Origin: Eutypella sp. D-1
Taxonomy: Eukaryota > Ascomycota > Sordariomycetes > Xylariales > Diatrypaceae
Assembly: GCA_023313575.1 (NCBI GenBank)
Contig: JAJTTP010000062.1
Coordinates: 1-13,195, forward strand
DNA: 13,195 nt
Direction: 5' to 3'
Position numbers and translations under genes: made by a program. The notes beneath the pieces are model-generated. The model searched no databases, was not told the origin of the DNA, and saw nothing but the letters and a program-made list of their open reading frames with translations. Positions 7,401 through 12,995 of the stretch are shown piece after piece (position 1 is the stretch's first letter; the number at the start of each line of letters is the position of its first letter).

Positions 7401-8620
7401 TTTAATCAAAGCATAGTAAAAAGAGGATATTGTACAAGTCGTCCTTCTGATAATATTGAAATTTCTGAAAGACTAAAAACAATTCTTCAAGAATTAGGTT
7501 TAAAGCCAGTGTATGTTTATGAAAAATTAAATTTAGAAGAAACTAGAAAACAGATTTTAAGCGACACTAGAGGTTTAAGCGGTATATATATTATAGTTAA
7601 TAAAGTAACTAAAGACTATTATATAGGTTCTGCGGCAACTAATAGATTTTACGCTAGATTCAGTAATCATGTTATTTATTTCAGAGGTAGCAAAATAGTT
7701 AAGTTAGCGATTAGAAAATATGATTTGAGAAATTTTGCTTTTATTGTATTAGATTTATATCCTAATATTGTTACTCAGGAAAATAACAAAGAATTATTGG
7801 ATTTAGAAGATAAATATTTAAAATTGTTAGTCCCTAACTATAATATTTTGACAGAAGCAGGTTCTAGTTTTGGTTACAAACACACTGAAATTGATCGTCA
7901 AAAAATGAAAGATATTTATAGTGACGCTAGACGTGAAAGAATCGGTAATCTAAACAAAGGTAAAAAGTTTTCTCCTGAAACAATAGAAAAAATGAGAGAA
8001 AAGGCTTTAAATAGACCTCCTATGTTAGATGTAACTAAACAAAAGTGTATAACTAATACAAGACCTGTTGTCTTGTATAATTTGAATGGAACTGTTTACG
8101 GTAAATATTCTACTATTTTAGCTGCAGCTAAATCTATAAACTGTGACGAAAAAACAATTAGAAGAGCATTAAAAACAGAAAAAGGATTAGTAAAAAGACA
8201 ATGAATAGTAAAAGATTTCAAGTAAATAGTTATTTTATTCTCAATATTTTATTATACTTTATTTTTATATTAAATTATAGTTCCATGAGTAACAATCTTT
8301 CTGCAATTTTTATAGAGAAAGAAAGATTAAAGTGGTATATCCTGACGAGGATATAGAATAGTCTTTAAGATTATTTGGCGATGTTAGTGAAAACGATCAA
8401 AGAAGTTTAAGCTTTAAGATCGTCGGTCATATAAATGATCGCGACAGACTGGGTCACTAATGGGTGGCTGAAATGCTGTTTAATGCACAGGCGGAACTTT
8501 TGGTTAAATTGATTTAACTAATAGAATATACGAATTTAAAGTTATTCTAGCTTATTATACATAACTTGTTAATAAGTAAGTTTGTATGTATTGCCCTACG
8601 GGCAGATGAGTCTATGAGGT
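1291..8620 (+). CDS. cob: cytochrome b (cob), exons 1-4 only, truncated after codon 143
   Basis: Cytochrome b is the membrane-embedded, diheme subunit of respiratory complex III. Joining 1291-1445, 4470-4515, 7128-7319 and 8585-8620 gives 429 nt = 143 codons with no stop (TGA = Trp): start [10 protein letters not shown], then [38 protein letters not shown], the heme-ligand helix with His82 and His96, and the Qo-site block [13 protein letters not shown]. Splice points were placed by the group I rule (5' exon ends in U, intron ends in G) and all keep the frame. Residues 129 (Phe), 137 (Gly) and 143 (Gly), known Qo-inhibitor resistance sites, are wild-type. The remaining ~245 residues, with the second pair of heme ligands, are absent from the window. 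Confidence 0.95.
1446..2876 (+). pseudogene. LAGLIDADG homing endonuclease fused to cob exon 1, one frameshift
   Basis: The frame continues unbroken from exon 1 and encodes a double-motif LAGLIDADG endonuclease, which would cut intron-less cob alleles. A non-conserved leader of about 70 residues is followed by motif 1 [14 protein letters not shown] (from 1666) and motif 2 [14 protein letters not shown] (from 2161); both keep the acidic residue expected at the active site. The frame stops at TAA 2407-2409, while the C-terminal part ([28 protein letters not shown]) continues one frame over from about 2400 to TAG 2874-2876. The shift sits on a T6 run (2399-2404). The tail [15 protein letters not shown] with SKVTVGRWI resembles the NUMOD1 DNA-binding helix-turn-helix. 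A sequencing error in the T run is possible; otherwise the gene is freshly inactivated. Confidence 0.85.
2877..3104 (+). other. intron 1 spacer without recognisable core
   Basis: This segment lies between the first LAGLIDADG gene and the degenerate exon copy. It should hold the catalytic core of the first intron, but I find no P/Q/R/S signature like those at 3225-3360 or 5438-5580. The core is degenerate, of another subclass, or lost. No coding frame is evident. Confidence 0.5.
3105..3192 (+). repeat. degenerate second copy of the cob exon 1 3' end
   Basis: The last 27 bases (3166-3192) read IITGVTLAM, the same peptide as the end of exon 1 with Ile for Val, but with different codons: 19 of 27 bases match exon 1. 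The segment upstream keeps traces of the SYLWNF block (TTATGAAAATTG near 3106) but is frameshifted. It directly precedes the group I core at 3225-3360, as a real 5' exon would, so it may serve as the P1 partner of that core or be a displaced former exon end. Confidence 0.75.
3225..3360 (+). ncRNA. group I intron catalytic core (P-Q-R-S) in intron 1
   Basis: Conserved core elements are visible in order: P AATTGCTGGAACGCC (from 3226), Q CAATCAGCAGGGAAGC (3256-3271), R TCTTCAGAGACTAAAGG (3291-3307) and S GATGATATAGTCC (3345-3357). The same four elements occur nearly unchanged in intron 2 (5438-5580), so the two cores belong to the same subclass (probably IB; inference). Confidence 0.85.
3335..4453 (+). 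CDS. LAGLIDADG homing endonuclease, intact, intron 1 second ORF
   Basis: With TGA as Trp the frame is open from 3311 to TAA 4451-4453. ATG 3335 gives 372 residues; ATG 3314 is an alternative, and both starts overlap the S element of the intron core. Two LAGLIDADG_1 motifs are present: [15 protein letters not shown] (from 3557) and [14 protein letters not shown] (from 4055). Each repeat ends with the family signature around the block [11 protein letters not shown] or [11 protein letters not shown]. The N-terminus contains a hydrophobic stretch ([17 protein letters not shown]) not needed for endonuclease activity. The product would make a double-strand break in intron-less cob and may also act as a maturase. 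The gene ends 16 bases before the 3' splice site. Confidence 0.88.
4470..4515 (+). CDS. cob: cob exon 2 (codons 52-67)
   Basis: G4470 completes Met52, followed by [15 protein letters not shown], the canonical cytochrome b segment between the first helix and the IMRD block. The exon ends at U4515 (CAT, His67). It is only 46 bases long, flanked by introns at 52/53 and 67/68. Confidence 0.92.
4540..4629 (+). repeat. degenerate third copy of the cob exon 1 3' end
   Basis: Inside intron 2 the frame reads YLIELLLWENF and then [10 protein letters not shown], echoing SYLWNF and [10 protein letters not shown] of cob exon 1. The final 27 bases (4603-4629) match the copy at 3166-3192 in 25 positions, closer than either matches the true exon. 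It is in frame with both exon 2 and the following ORF and ends exactly at the Met that could start that ORF. Confidence 0.7.
4627..5319 (+). CDS. intron-encoded putative membrane protein, unknown family
   Basis: An intact frame (TGA = Trp) runs from cob exon 2 to TAA 5317-5319. From ATG 4627 it gives 230 residues. I do not recognise the family, and it has no LAGLIDADG, GIY-YIG or reverse transcriptase motif. Visible parts: an acidic segment with three seven-residue repeats [21 protein letters not shown] (residues 16-36), an amphipathic helix ([13 protein letters not shown]), one strong transmembrane helix ([18 protein letters not shown], about 55-72), a basic flank NNRKQ, then a mixed soluble domain of about 155 residues with cysteines at [14 protein letters not shown] and WYCVY, ending SPPFFYS. 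It lies ahead of the group I core. All 230 codons are open in a region where several other intron ORFs are broken, which suggests selection or recent arrival. Confidence 0.75.
5438..5580 (+). ncRNA. group I intron catalytic core (P-Q-R-S) in intron 2
   Basis: Conserved elements in order: P CTAATTGCTGGAAAACC (from 5438), Q GGCAATCAGCAGGAAACC (5468-5485), R TCTTCAGAGACTAATACG (5518-5535) and S GGTGATGATATAGTCCAA (5563-5580). A CCCCGGGG palindrome (near 5506-5514) fills a peripheral loop between Q and R. The match to the core of intron 1 (3225-3360) is close. The stretch 5320-5437 is AT-rich and probably holds P1-P3 pairings. Confidence 0.9.
5784..5798 (+). repeat. small GC hairpin inserted in a LAGLIDADG motif
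   Basis: TTCCCC pairs with GGGGAA around a 3-base loop. It replaces the codons expected between GFT and AEGNF of the first LAGLIDADG motif and shifts the frame. Confidence 0.6.
5845..5924 (+). repeat. AT-rich palindromic hairpin element (a)
   Basis: The left arm 5845-5868 (ending ACCAACTAAAATCT) is the reverse complement of the right arm 5901-5924 (AGATTTTAGGTTGG onward) apart from one indel; the loop is 32 bases. Both ends are A or T runs. It interrupts the LAGLIDADG gene of intron 2. Its AACTAAAATCTAAATT segment recurs, inverted, in element (b) at 9240-9255. Confidence 0.85.
7128..7319 (+). CDS. cob: cob exon 3 (codons 68-131)
   Basis: It reads [15 protein letters not shown] onward to TAFLG with no stop. 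Heme ligands His82 (RYLH) and His96 (YLH) and the GRGIYYGSY block are present, as is Phe129. The exon ends at U7319 (GGT, Gly131), which lets the next exon begin with TAT (Tyr132) directly after an intron-terminal G. Confidence 0.95.
7320..8225 (+). CDS. GIY-YIG homing endonuclease, intact, fused in frame to cob exon 3
   Basis: The frame continues from exon 3 without a break to TAA 8223-8225, about 301 codons. After a leader of about 60 residues, a GIY-YIG nuclease domain begins near 7509: [17 protein letters not shown] (GIY at about 7581), then RFYARFSNH with the conserved Arg and His, and the catalytic Glu in LLDLEDKYL before PNYNIL. DNA-binding parts follow: two NUMOD3-type repeats ([12 protein letters not shown] and [12 protein letters not shown]) and an IENR1/NUMOD1 domain ([33 protein letters not shown]). 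TGA at 8202 is read as Trp; under the standard code the protein would lose its last seven residues. The product would nick or cut intron-less cob near codon 131. GTG 7509 is not needed as a start. Confidence 0.92.
8270..8510 (+). ncRNA. probable group I core of intron 3
   Basis: Downstream of the GIY-YIG stop the sequence becomes structured, with GATCG complementary segments (near 8394-8440) and the block GCGACAGACTGGGTCACTAA followed by TGGGTGGCTG (8441-8470), which looks like an R-S region of a group I core, then GGCGGAAC. P and Q are less certain. The subclass differs from introns 1 and 2. Confidence 0.6.
8585..8620 (+). CDS. cob: cob exon 4 (codons 132-143), Qo-site segment
   Basis: Twelve codons, [12 protein letters not shown], contain Gly137 and end with the Gly143 codon GGT at U8620. 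They form part of the ubiquinol-oxidation pocket. The next intron starts immediately after codon 143. No later exon (expected to start with ATVITNL) is found in the window. Confidence 0.93.
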
Positions 8621-9069
8621 GAAAAATTTTATTATTCTACAGGTAAGGGAACCTCTGTTCCAAAGCCTTATAAGAAATTTATGGCTATACTAAACCCCTG
8701 ATATATCGCAGGGTTTGGTGGTGCTTAATCATCATTTCAAATAAGTATTATTAAAAGATCCGCTAATAACCTTGGTTGACGAGTTAATGCTAGATTTGAT
8801 ATATATCTAGATAAAAAAGATTTACCTCTTTTATTATTAATTCAACAATATTTTTTTTGGGGGGGGGTGTAGGTAGTATTGTAATAGATGAGAAAAGAAA
8901 TAAAGCCTCATTTAATGTAAATAAATTAATTTATTTTACAGACTATCTTATCCCTCATTTTGAACGTTATCCTTTACAAAGTGCTAAATTTCTTAATTAT
9001 AGTATATGAAAAGCCATTGTTAACCTTATGGTTAATCAGGAACATTTTACTCAAGACCTCCTTTTTCCG

Positions 9070-9139
9070 ATCCATATCCCTTCGGGATCAGGATAAGCGA
9101 AGCTAGCCTTCGGCTTATCTTTAGCTAACTGAAGGTTAG
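9070..9139 (+). repeat. cluster of GC-rich hairpins inside the broken endonuclease gene
   Basis: It opens with ATCCATATCCCTTCGGGA (9070-9087), identical to 712-729. GATAAGC (9092-9098) pairs with GCTTATC (9113-9119), with GAAG/CTTC inside, and CTAAC (9125-9129) pairs with GTTAG (9135-9139). Together they look like a mobile double-hairpin GC cluster. Confidence 0.75.
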
Positions 9140-9155
9140 GCAAAAGCCTAGGGTT

Positions 9156-9268
9156 AAAAATCAATAAAAAATCAAATCTTAAACCCCCGCTGCATTCTTA
9201 CAGCGGGGGTTTAAGTATTATACAAAATTGAGAGATTGAATTTAGATTTTAGTTTTTTATTGATTTTT
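9156..9268 (+). repeat. AT-rich palindromic hairpin element (b) with an inner GC stem
   Basis: The outer arms are 9156-9179 (AAAAATCAATAAAAAATC onward) and 9244-9268, near-perfect reverse complements. Inside is a perfect 14-bp stem TTAAACCCCCGCTG (9179-9192) with CAGCGGGGGTTTAA (9201-9214) around the 8-base loop CATTCTTA. The right arm segment AATTTAGATTTTAGTT matches the reverse complement of element (a). Confidence 0.88.
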
Positions 9269-9601
9269 GGGTTTTTAATGGCCTAATTTATTAGGGGGCG
9301 TTTCACTCTTAAAATTGTCTCGATGAAGATCGGACTTAATAATGGACTTGCTCCTGGTTTAAAATAAAACTTTCCAAATGTGGAGTACTCCGCCGTATAA
9401 GTCCCATTAGAGAGCAATAATTTAAATTTACCCTTAGATCCTAATTGAGTTACAGGATTTTCTGATGGTGATTCTTCATTTTATATCTCAGAAAGTGCCA
9501 ATAGTAAACAATTTCAAGCTTATTATAAAGTTAACATGAAAAGGAGTTTGTTTTATTAAATAGAATTCAAAATTTCTTTGGAGGTTTAGTGGGTGAATTT
9601 T

Positions 9602-9688
9602 TTTTTTTTATTCTTTTTATGAGCCGGCACTTAAATTTTGTAATATTTCTTAATTTAATATACTATAGAATAAAAAGAATAAAAAAAA
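9602..9688 (+). repeat. AT-rich palindromic hairpin element (c)
   Basis: TTTTTTTTATTCTTTTTAT (9602-9620) is the exact reverse complement of ATAAAAAGAATAAAAAAAA (9670-9688), with a 49-base loop that contains GCCGGC. It splits the second half of the broken endonuclease between GGLVGE and SNHKTGQ. Confidence 0.8.
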
Positions 9689-9992
9689 TAACCCTACTAA
9701 TTAGTAATCATAAAACTGGTCAGGCTAGTTACTTTAGAGTAAGTAAGAGATCAGATCTGGGTAATACAATATTACCCCACTTTAATAATTATCCTTTAGG
9801 ACCCTTATCCTCCGGTAAATTTTTCGGTCCCCCTTATCCTTTGGATTAGGGGAAGAGGAGGCGCAGGAAATAAATTATTACATTTTTATGTGTGAAAAGA
9901 AATTGTAACTATGCTAAATACAGGAGAACATTTAACCCCTCAAGGTGCAGTCAGGATGAGTAAGCTTAAGTCGAAGTTGAATAAATAAGTTT

Positions 9993-10755
9993 ATGGATTT
10001 TATTAGGAGTTTTGTAATAGGTTTTGTCCTGGGTCTTTTTGATGGTGATGGTTATATTGAAATAGGTCCTCAAAAACAGTATAATAAATCTGGTAATACT
10101 CCTAGGAGTACAATCAGAGCACGTTTAGTTATTAGATTACATTCAATAGATGTATCTCTTCTAACTTATTTAACTAAAGTTTTAGGTGTGGTTCTATTTC
10201 TAATTTGGATTCAGTTAATAAAATAAGATTAATGTTCGCTTCGCACAAAAAAGGATTTAACTACTGTAATTATACCTTTAAAGAATATGATTTACAATTT
10301 TTAACTGCTAACAGGTATAATCAATTAGCTCTATTTAATTACATTATAGATAATAATATAGTACATTGGGAAAATGTGAATTTTACGAGGCTCCGCCTAC
10401 TAATTTTTCAGTTCAATAAATCCTGAATTGAAGTTCCTTTCCTTATTGATTGGCAGGTTTTACAATAGCCGAATGTTCTTCTGGTCTTAAAGCTATAGGT
10501 TCTGTTTTCTGTCAAATTAAGCAAAAAGGTATTGAAAATTACAATATTATTAAAGCGAAATGTGTATTGATTGCAAATAGAGAACCTAATATAAAGGTTG
10601 ATTCTTCTAATTGCTATCAGTTAATTTTTAATTCAAAAACGGATCCGCTAACTTCGTATGCACAAAAAGTAGTGAACTTTTTTTCTGCTTCTGATACTAT
10701 TTTATATGCAGTCAGTTGTTATAAACTTATTCAATATAATGAATGACTTATTTAA
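9993..10755 (+). pseudogene. second LAGLIDADG endonuclease remnant in intron 4, two frameshifts
   Basis: From ATG 9993 the frame carries motif 1 FVLGLFDGDGYIEI and then ARLVIRLHSIDVSLL up to LGV. A missing base near 10190-10200 moves the sequence to another frame, GSISNLDSVNKIRLMF, then TANRYNQLALFNYI. A second shift between about 10385 and 10447, where a small GC stem GAGGCTCCGCCTAC lies, leads to motif 2 WLAGFTIAECSS (from 10447), FNSKTDPLTSYAQKVV and CYKLIQYNEWLI, stop TAA 10753-10755. Its spacing and motif style differ from the LAGLIDADG_1 genes upstream, so it is a different subfamily. It is probably an insertion that accumulated in the same intron. Too damaged to be active. Confidence 0.82.
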
Positions 10756-11139
10756 AAACAGTAAAAGGTATAAAGACACTATTAGACTAAACTAGACCAT
10801 ACTTATTTTATAAAATAAATTTCTTATGTAAAAAAGAATATATAAATCGCCTCAAATGTATAACTAATAAATCAGGATGATTGACATCTAGTAGGTGTTG
10901 TACCTCCGTCTCCTGTAAACCAACAGAGCTGGGGTCGCATGCTTCTGACCCTGATCCCTCCGGGTGATTTCTTTAGGGATAAAGTAGGGGGCTAAACTAG
11001 TCAAGGAATGAATACTATCTTATAATACGTATCGTGAATCCCTTCTTAATCTTTTTACCCTTCAATTAGAACCTAAGACAATCTGCTTTTATACTCTCCG
11101 TATTCGGTATGAAAAACCAATTTGTAATTTCCATAAGTG
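10756..11139 (+). other. end of mitochondrial-like DNA and junction to nuclear-like DNA
   Basis: No gene was found. To about 10,990 the sequence is AT-rich with GC patches, such as GGGTC/GACCC (10932-10951) and ATCCCT/AGGGAT (10964-10980), as elsewhere in intron 4. Past about 11,030 the composition drifts to that of the acetyltransferase flank. The exact break is not visible; it must lie before the stop codon of the acetyltransferase at 11140. The last stretch would be the 3' untranslated region of that gene. Confidence 0.6.
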
Positions 11140-11775
11140 CTAGTTTTCCCGGATTTGTCGCCAATGAGTGGTTCCTTCCCCCATACCTTCAAATTTCTCA
11201 AATCCTGCCTTGGTCAACACCTTTTGATTTGCCGAATTCCCATGGGTGACGGATATATACACTCGTTCTCTAACCTCTTGGTCAGGAGAGTCCTGGGCAT
11301 TCAGAGTAGCTGGATGAATCGTGAGGTTTTTAAGTTGACGGTGACGAGGGATTCTCCACCAAAATCTCATGAAAGCCCTCACGAACTCAGTGGCGTATCC
11401 TCTGTTCCAGTACTGTTCTTTGATGCGATAGCTCAAATTTGGCCATTCAGTGCTGAGAAGTAAATAGTACACCCCGCCGTCACCAATCAGGTTCCCTTCC
11501 CTATTGTTTGGTTCTTTGAGGAAGATACCCAACCATAGATCATCTTCTGCCGCTTCGCCGGGCGGAGTTGGGAAGACATTTTCAGTGTACGAGAGGTCTG
11601 GGGATAAGGGCTCGTTCCTCATAGCTCCTTTATCAGTCAGGAGGCTGTGATATGCCAGAAGATCCGAACTTTGTAATGCTCTAATGATAAGGCGGTCGGT
11701 ATAAATAGGTAGGTCGAGTTGATCATTAATCATGGGGTAAGTGGTCTGAATATCAATAGTAGGATAAGAAGACAT
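11140..11775 (-). CDS. GNAT-family N-acetyltransferase (RimJ/RimL-like, Acetyltransf_3)
   Basis: An intact intron-free frame of 211 residues in the standard code. It would transfer an acetyl group from acetyl-CoA to an amine; the substrate cannot be told. The N-terminal strand shows the family opening TDRLIIRALQSSDL (26-39). A central strand reads GNLIGDGGVYYL. LSYRIKEQYWNRGYATEFV (114-132) is the acetyl-CoA-binding motif, with NRGYA as the pyrophosphate loop. HGNSANQKVLTKAGFEKF (178-195) is the matching C-terminal motif. All Trp codons are TGG, including two in a row in RFWWR, and GC is well above that of the mitochondrial part. The start context (TCAAAATGTC) suits a nuclear fungal gene. Similar genes are common in filamentous ascomycete nuclear genomes; some fungal mitogenomes also carry acetyltransferase ORFs, so mitochondrial residence is less likely but not excluded. 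Confidence 0.9.
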   Translation of the reverse strand: MSSYPTIDIQTTYPMINDQLDLPIYTDRLIIRALQSSDLLAYHSLLTDKGAMRNEPLSPDLSYTENVFPTPPGEAAEDDLWLGIFLKEPNNREGNLIGDGGVYYLLLSTEWPNLSYRIKEQYWNRGYATEFVRAFMRFWWRIPRHRQLKNLTIHPATLNAQDSPDQEVRERVYISVTHGNSANQKVLTKAGFEKFEGMGEGTTHWRQIREN

Positions 11776-12174
11776 TTTGAGGGTTGATGATCTAAGTAAG
11801 GTAATGTATTATCTGGAGTCTACTTAAAGAAGTATCGTGTTTGTCTGGAATGTTGGATAATTGTAATTCTGTAAATTGAAGTAGGATAAAGAAAACCATA
11901 CGAGGTAGCTTCAACTTATATACTATTTTTTTCGAATATCACATGTAAAATTCTGTTGGATTTCTAAGCAAGATCTGAGGTATCGGGGTTCTCCGAGATT
12001 CCTTTCCTTGACTCATTATGGATCTGCATGATTTCATGGTCATTAGGTAAAGAGGGCAGATGATCAAAAATGAAACAAGAGATAAGGAAATAATAAATAT
12101 GATTGGTTAGAAGATTGAGGGATTTATGCGAGGTAGTTCAAGGAATATGCGCTCGCGGCTAGGTGAGCAGCATG

Positions 12175-12206
12175 TGATCTCGTATTTGATAGTGGGGAAA
12201 TGCTAA
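12175..12206 (+). repeat. imperfect direct repeat R1, copy 1
   Basis: The 32-base segment starting TGATCTCGTATTTGATAGTG matches 12601-12632 at 28 positions. A shorter related piece, TCATCTCGTATTAG, lies at 12441-12454. Confidence 0.6.
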
Positions 12207-12600
12207 GGAGGATCTTCATTTATCTCGGTTAATCTATTGGTTGATCAGCTATCACAAGACTAAAAGTTTAGTTTAGGAATGATCTCCGCATATGGAGGTG
12301 GCTAAATTGAAAGGAGAAATAATGTTAATGATTGGCTAGAGTATTCGCCTGATCCATGATGACAAGGAGGATTACGCGTCATGATCCGCACTTTTTCTTC
12401 CTCCGAAACAAGTGTGACTAATGCTAATAAACCTCGACGATCATCTCGTATTAGGCAGCTAAATCTATCAAGTGGTCTTTATCGTATGATTTGTATGTAA
12501 GGGATGCGTCATTTCATCTTTTATTGGTAGAATAGGCAATGTGATGGTGGTTTGTGTGAGAGTAAGCGGCAATAATGAAGTGTATGGAATATGACAAGGT

Positions 12601-12632
12601 TGATCTCGTATTAGATAGTGAGTAAATGCCAA
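12601..12632 (+). repeat. imperfect direct repeat R1, copy 2
   Basis: It starts TGATCTCGTATTAGATAGTG and is the partner of 12175-12206, 426 bases apart. Confidence 0.6.
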
Positions 12633-12670
12633 AAAGAGTTTTTCAATTGGATATATATAGATGTAAGATG

Positions 12671-12697
12671 TCTTGGCATATCTAGGTCCTAGATAAG
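12671..12697 (+). repeat. imperfect direct repeat R2, copy 1
   Basis: TCTTGGCATATCTAGGTCCT followed by AGATAAG matches 12969-12995 at 25 of 27 positions. The centre CTAGGTCCTAG is near-palindromic. Confidence 0.6.
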
Positions 12698-12968
12698 CCA
12701 ACCTGTTTTCCTGAAAGATCCTTGTTTTATGACTCAATGATCGTCATAAGCAGAATGGATCTAGCAATTCAAAATGAAACCACGAATAAGATTGCTAGAT
12801 TATTTATCATGTGACTCATGAATGATGAGGTGATTAGGTTGATCTTTGAGGGGTTTATGCGGTATGATTATGAGGTATATCGAATATGGTGTGATGGATG
12901 GTAGATTTTGCCATGTGATTTGTTTATGCTTATCTATTGCTATTGGCCATACACGAGGGGTAGGGTAA

Positions 12969-12995
12969 TCTTGGCAGATCTAGATCCTAGATAAG
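12969..12995 (+). repeat. imperfect direct repeat R2, copy 2
   Basis: TCTTGGCAGATCTAGATCCT followed by AGATAAG is the partner of 12671-12697, 298 bases apart. The differing spacing from R1 argues against a simple tandem array. Confidence 0.6.

Larger units (their letters stand above)
7320..8584 (+). mobile_element. group I intron at cob codon 131/132
   Basis: It begins after U7319 and ends with G8584. It carries a GIY-YIG gene in frame with exon 3 and a 3' section (8226-8584) with core-like structure. An intron at 131/132 is known from Botrytis cinerea cytochrome b. Compared with its neighbours it is simple and undamaged: one core region and one intact endonuclease. Confidence 0.9.
8621..9988 (+). 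pseudogene. LAGLIDADG endonuclease wreck fused to cob exon 4
   Basis: The frame runs from exon 4 through PYKKFMAILNPWYIAGF to TAA 8726-8728, which replaces the acidic residue of motif 1 (GGA*SSF where DAESSF is expected). A T8G9 run (8851-8867) then shifts the frame, after which GSIVIDEKRNKASF, HFERYPLQSAKFLNY and VNQEHFTQD follow. A GC hairpin block and palindrome (b) fill 9060-9270. The second half resumes with KIVSMKIGLNNGL and motif 2 WVTGFSDGDSSFYI (from 9446), has a frameshift near 9540, palindrome (c) at 9602-9688, then ASYFRVSKRSDL, LPHFNNYPL, a GC hairpin (about 9829-9852) and a tail to TAA 9986-9988. Original layout matches the intact gene at 3335-4453. It cannot encode an active enzyme. 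Confidence 0.88.
8621..11050 (+). mobile_element. 3'-truncated, degenerate group I intron at cob codon 143/144
   Basis: It starts GAAAAATTTT after U8620. It contains remnants of two unrelated-looking LAGLIDADG genes (8621-9988 and 9993-10755), several GC hairpins and two AT palindromes. No 3' splice site or following cob exon is found before the nuclear-like sequence, so the right end is approximate. An intron at 143/144 is known in several fungi and is thought to prevent the G143A resistance change, because changing codon 143 disturbs splicing. Confidence 0.8.

Noticed and set aside
7323..8587. Alternative splice boundaries for intron 3 after TAT (Tyr132)
   Set aside because: This would make the intron end in U instead of G; boundaries 7320-8584 satisfy both group I end rules and give the same protein.
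10770..10800. Possible R-S group I core element (ACACTATTAGACTAAACTAG region)
   Set aside because: The match is weak and no P or Q partner could be placed; it may be a relic of the intron 4 core.
11137..11463. Plus-strand ORF of 108 codons
   Set aside because: It is antisense to the acetyltransferase, whose frame has clear family motifs.
12468..12737. Minus-strand ORF of 89 codons
   Set aside because: It is low-complexity (Thr, Ile, Tyr rich), has no recognisable domain and covers imperfect repeats.
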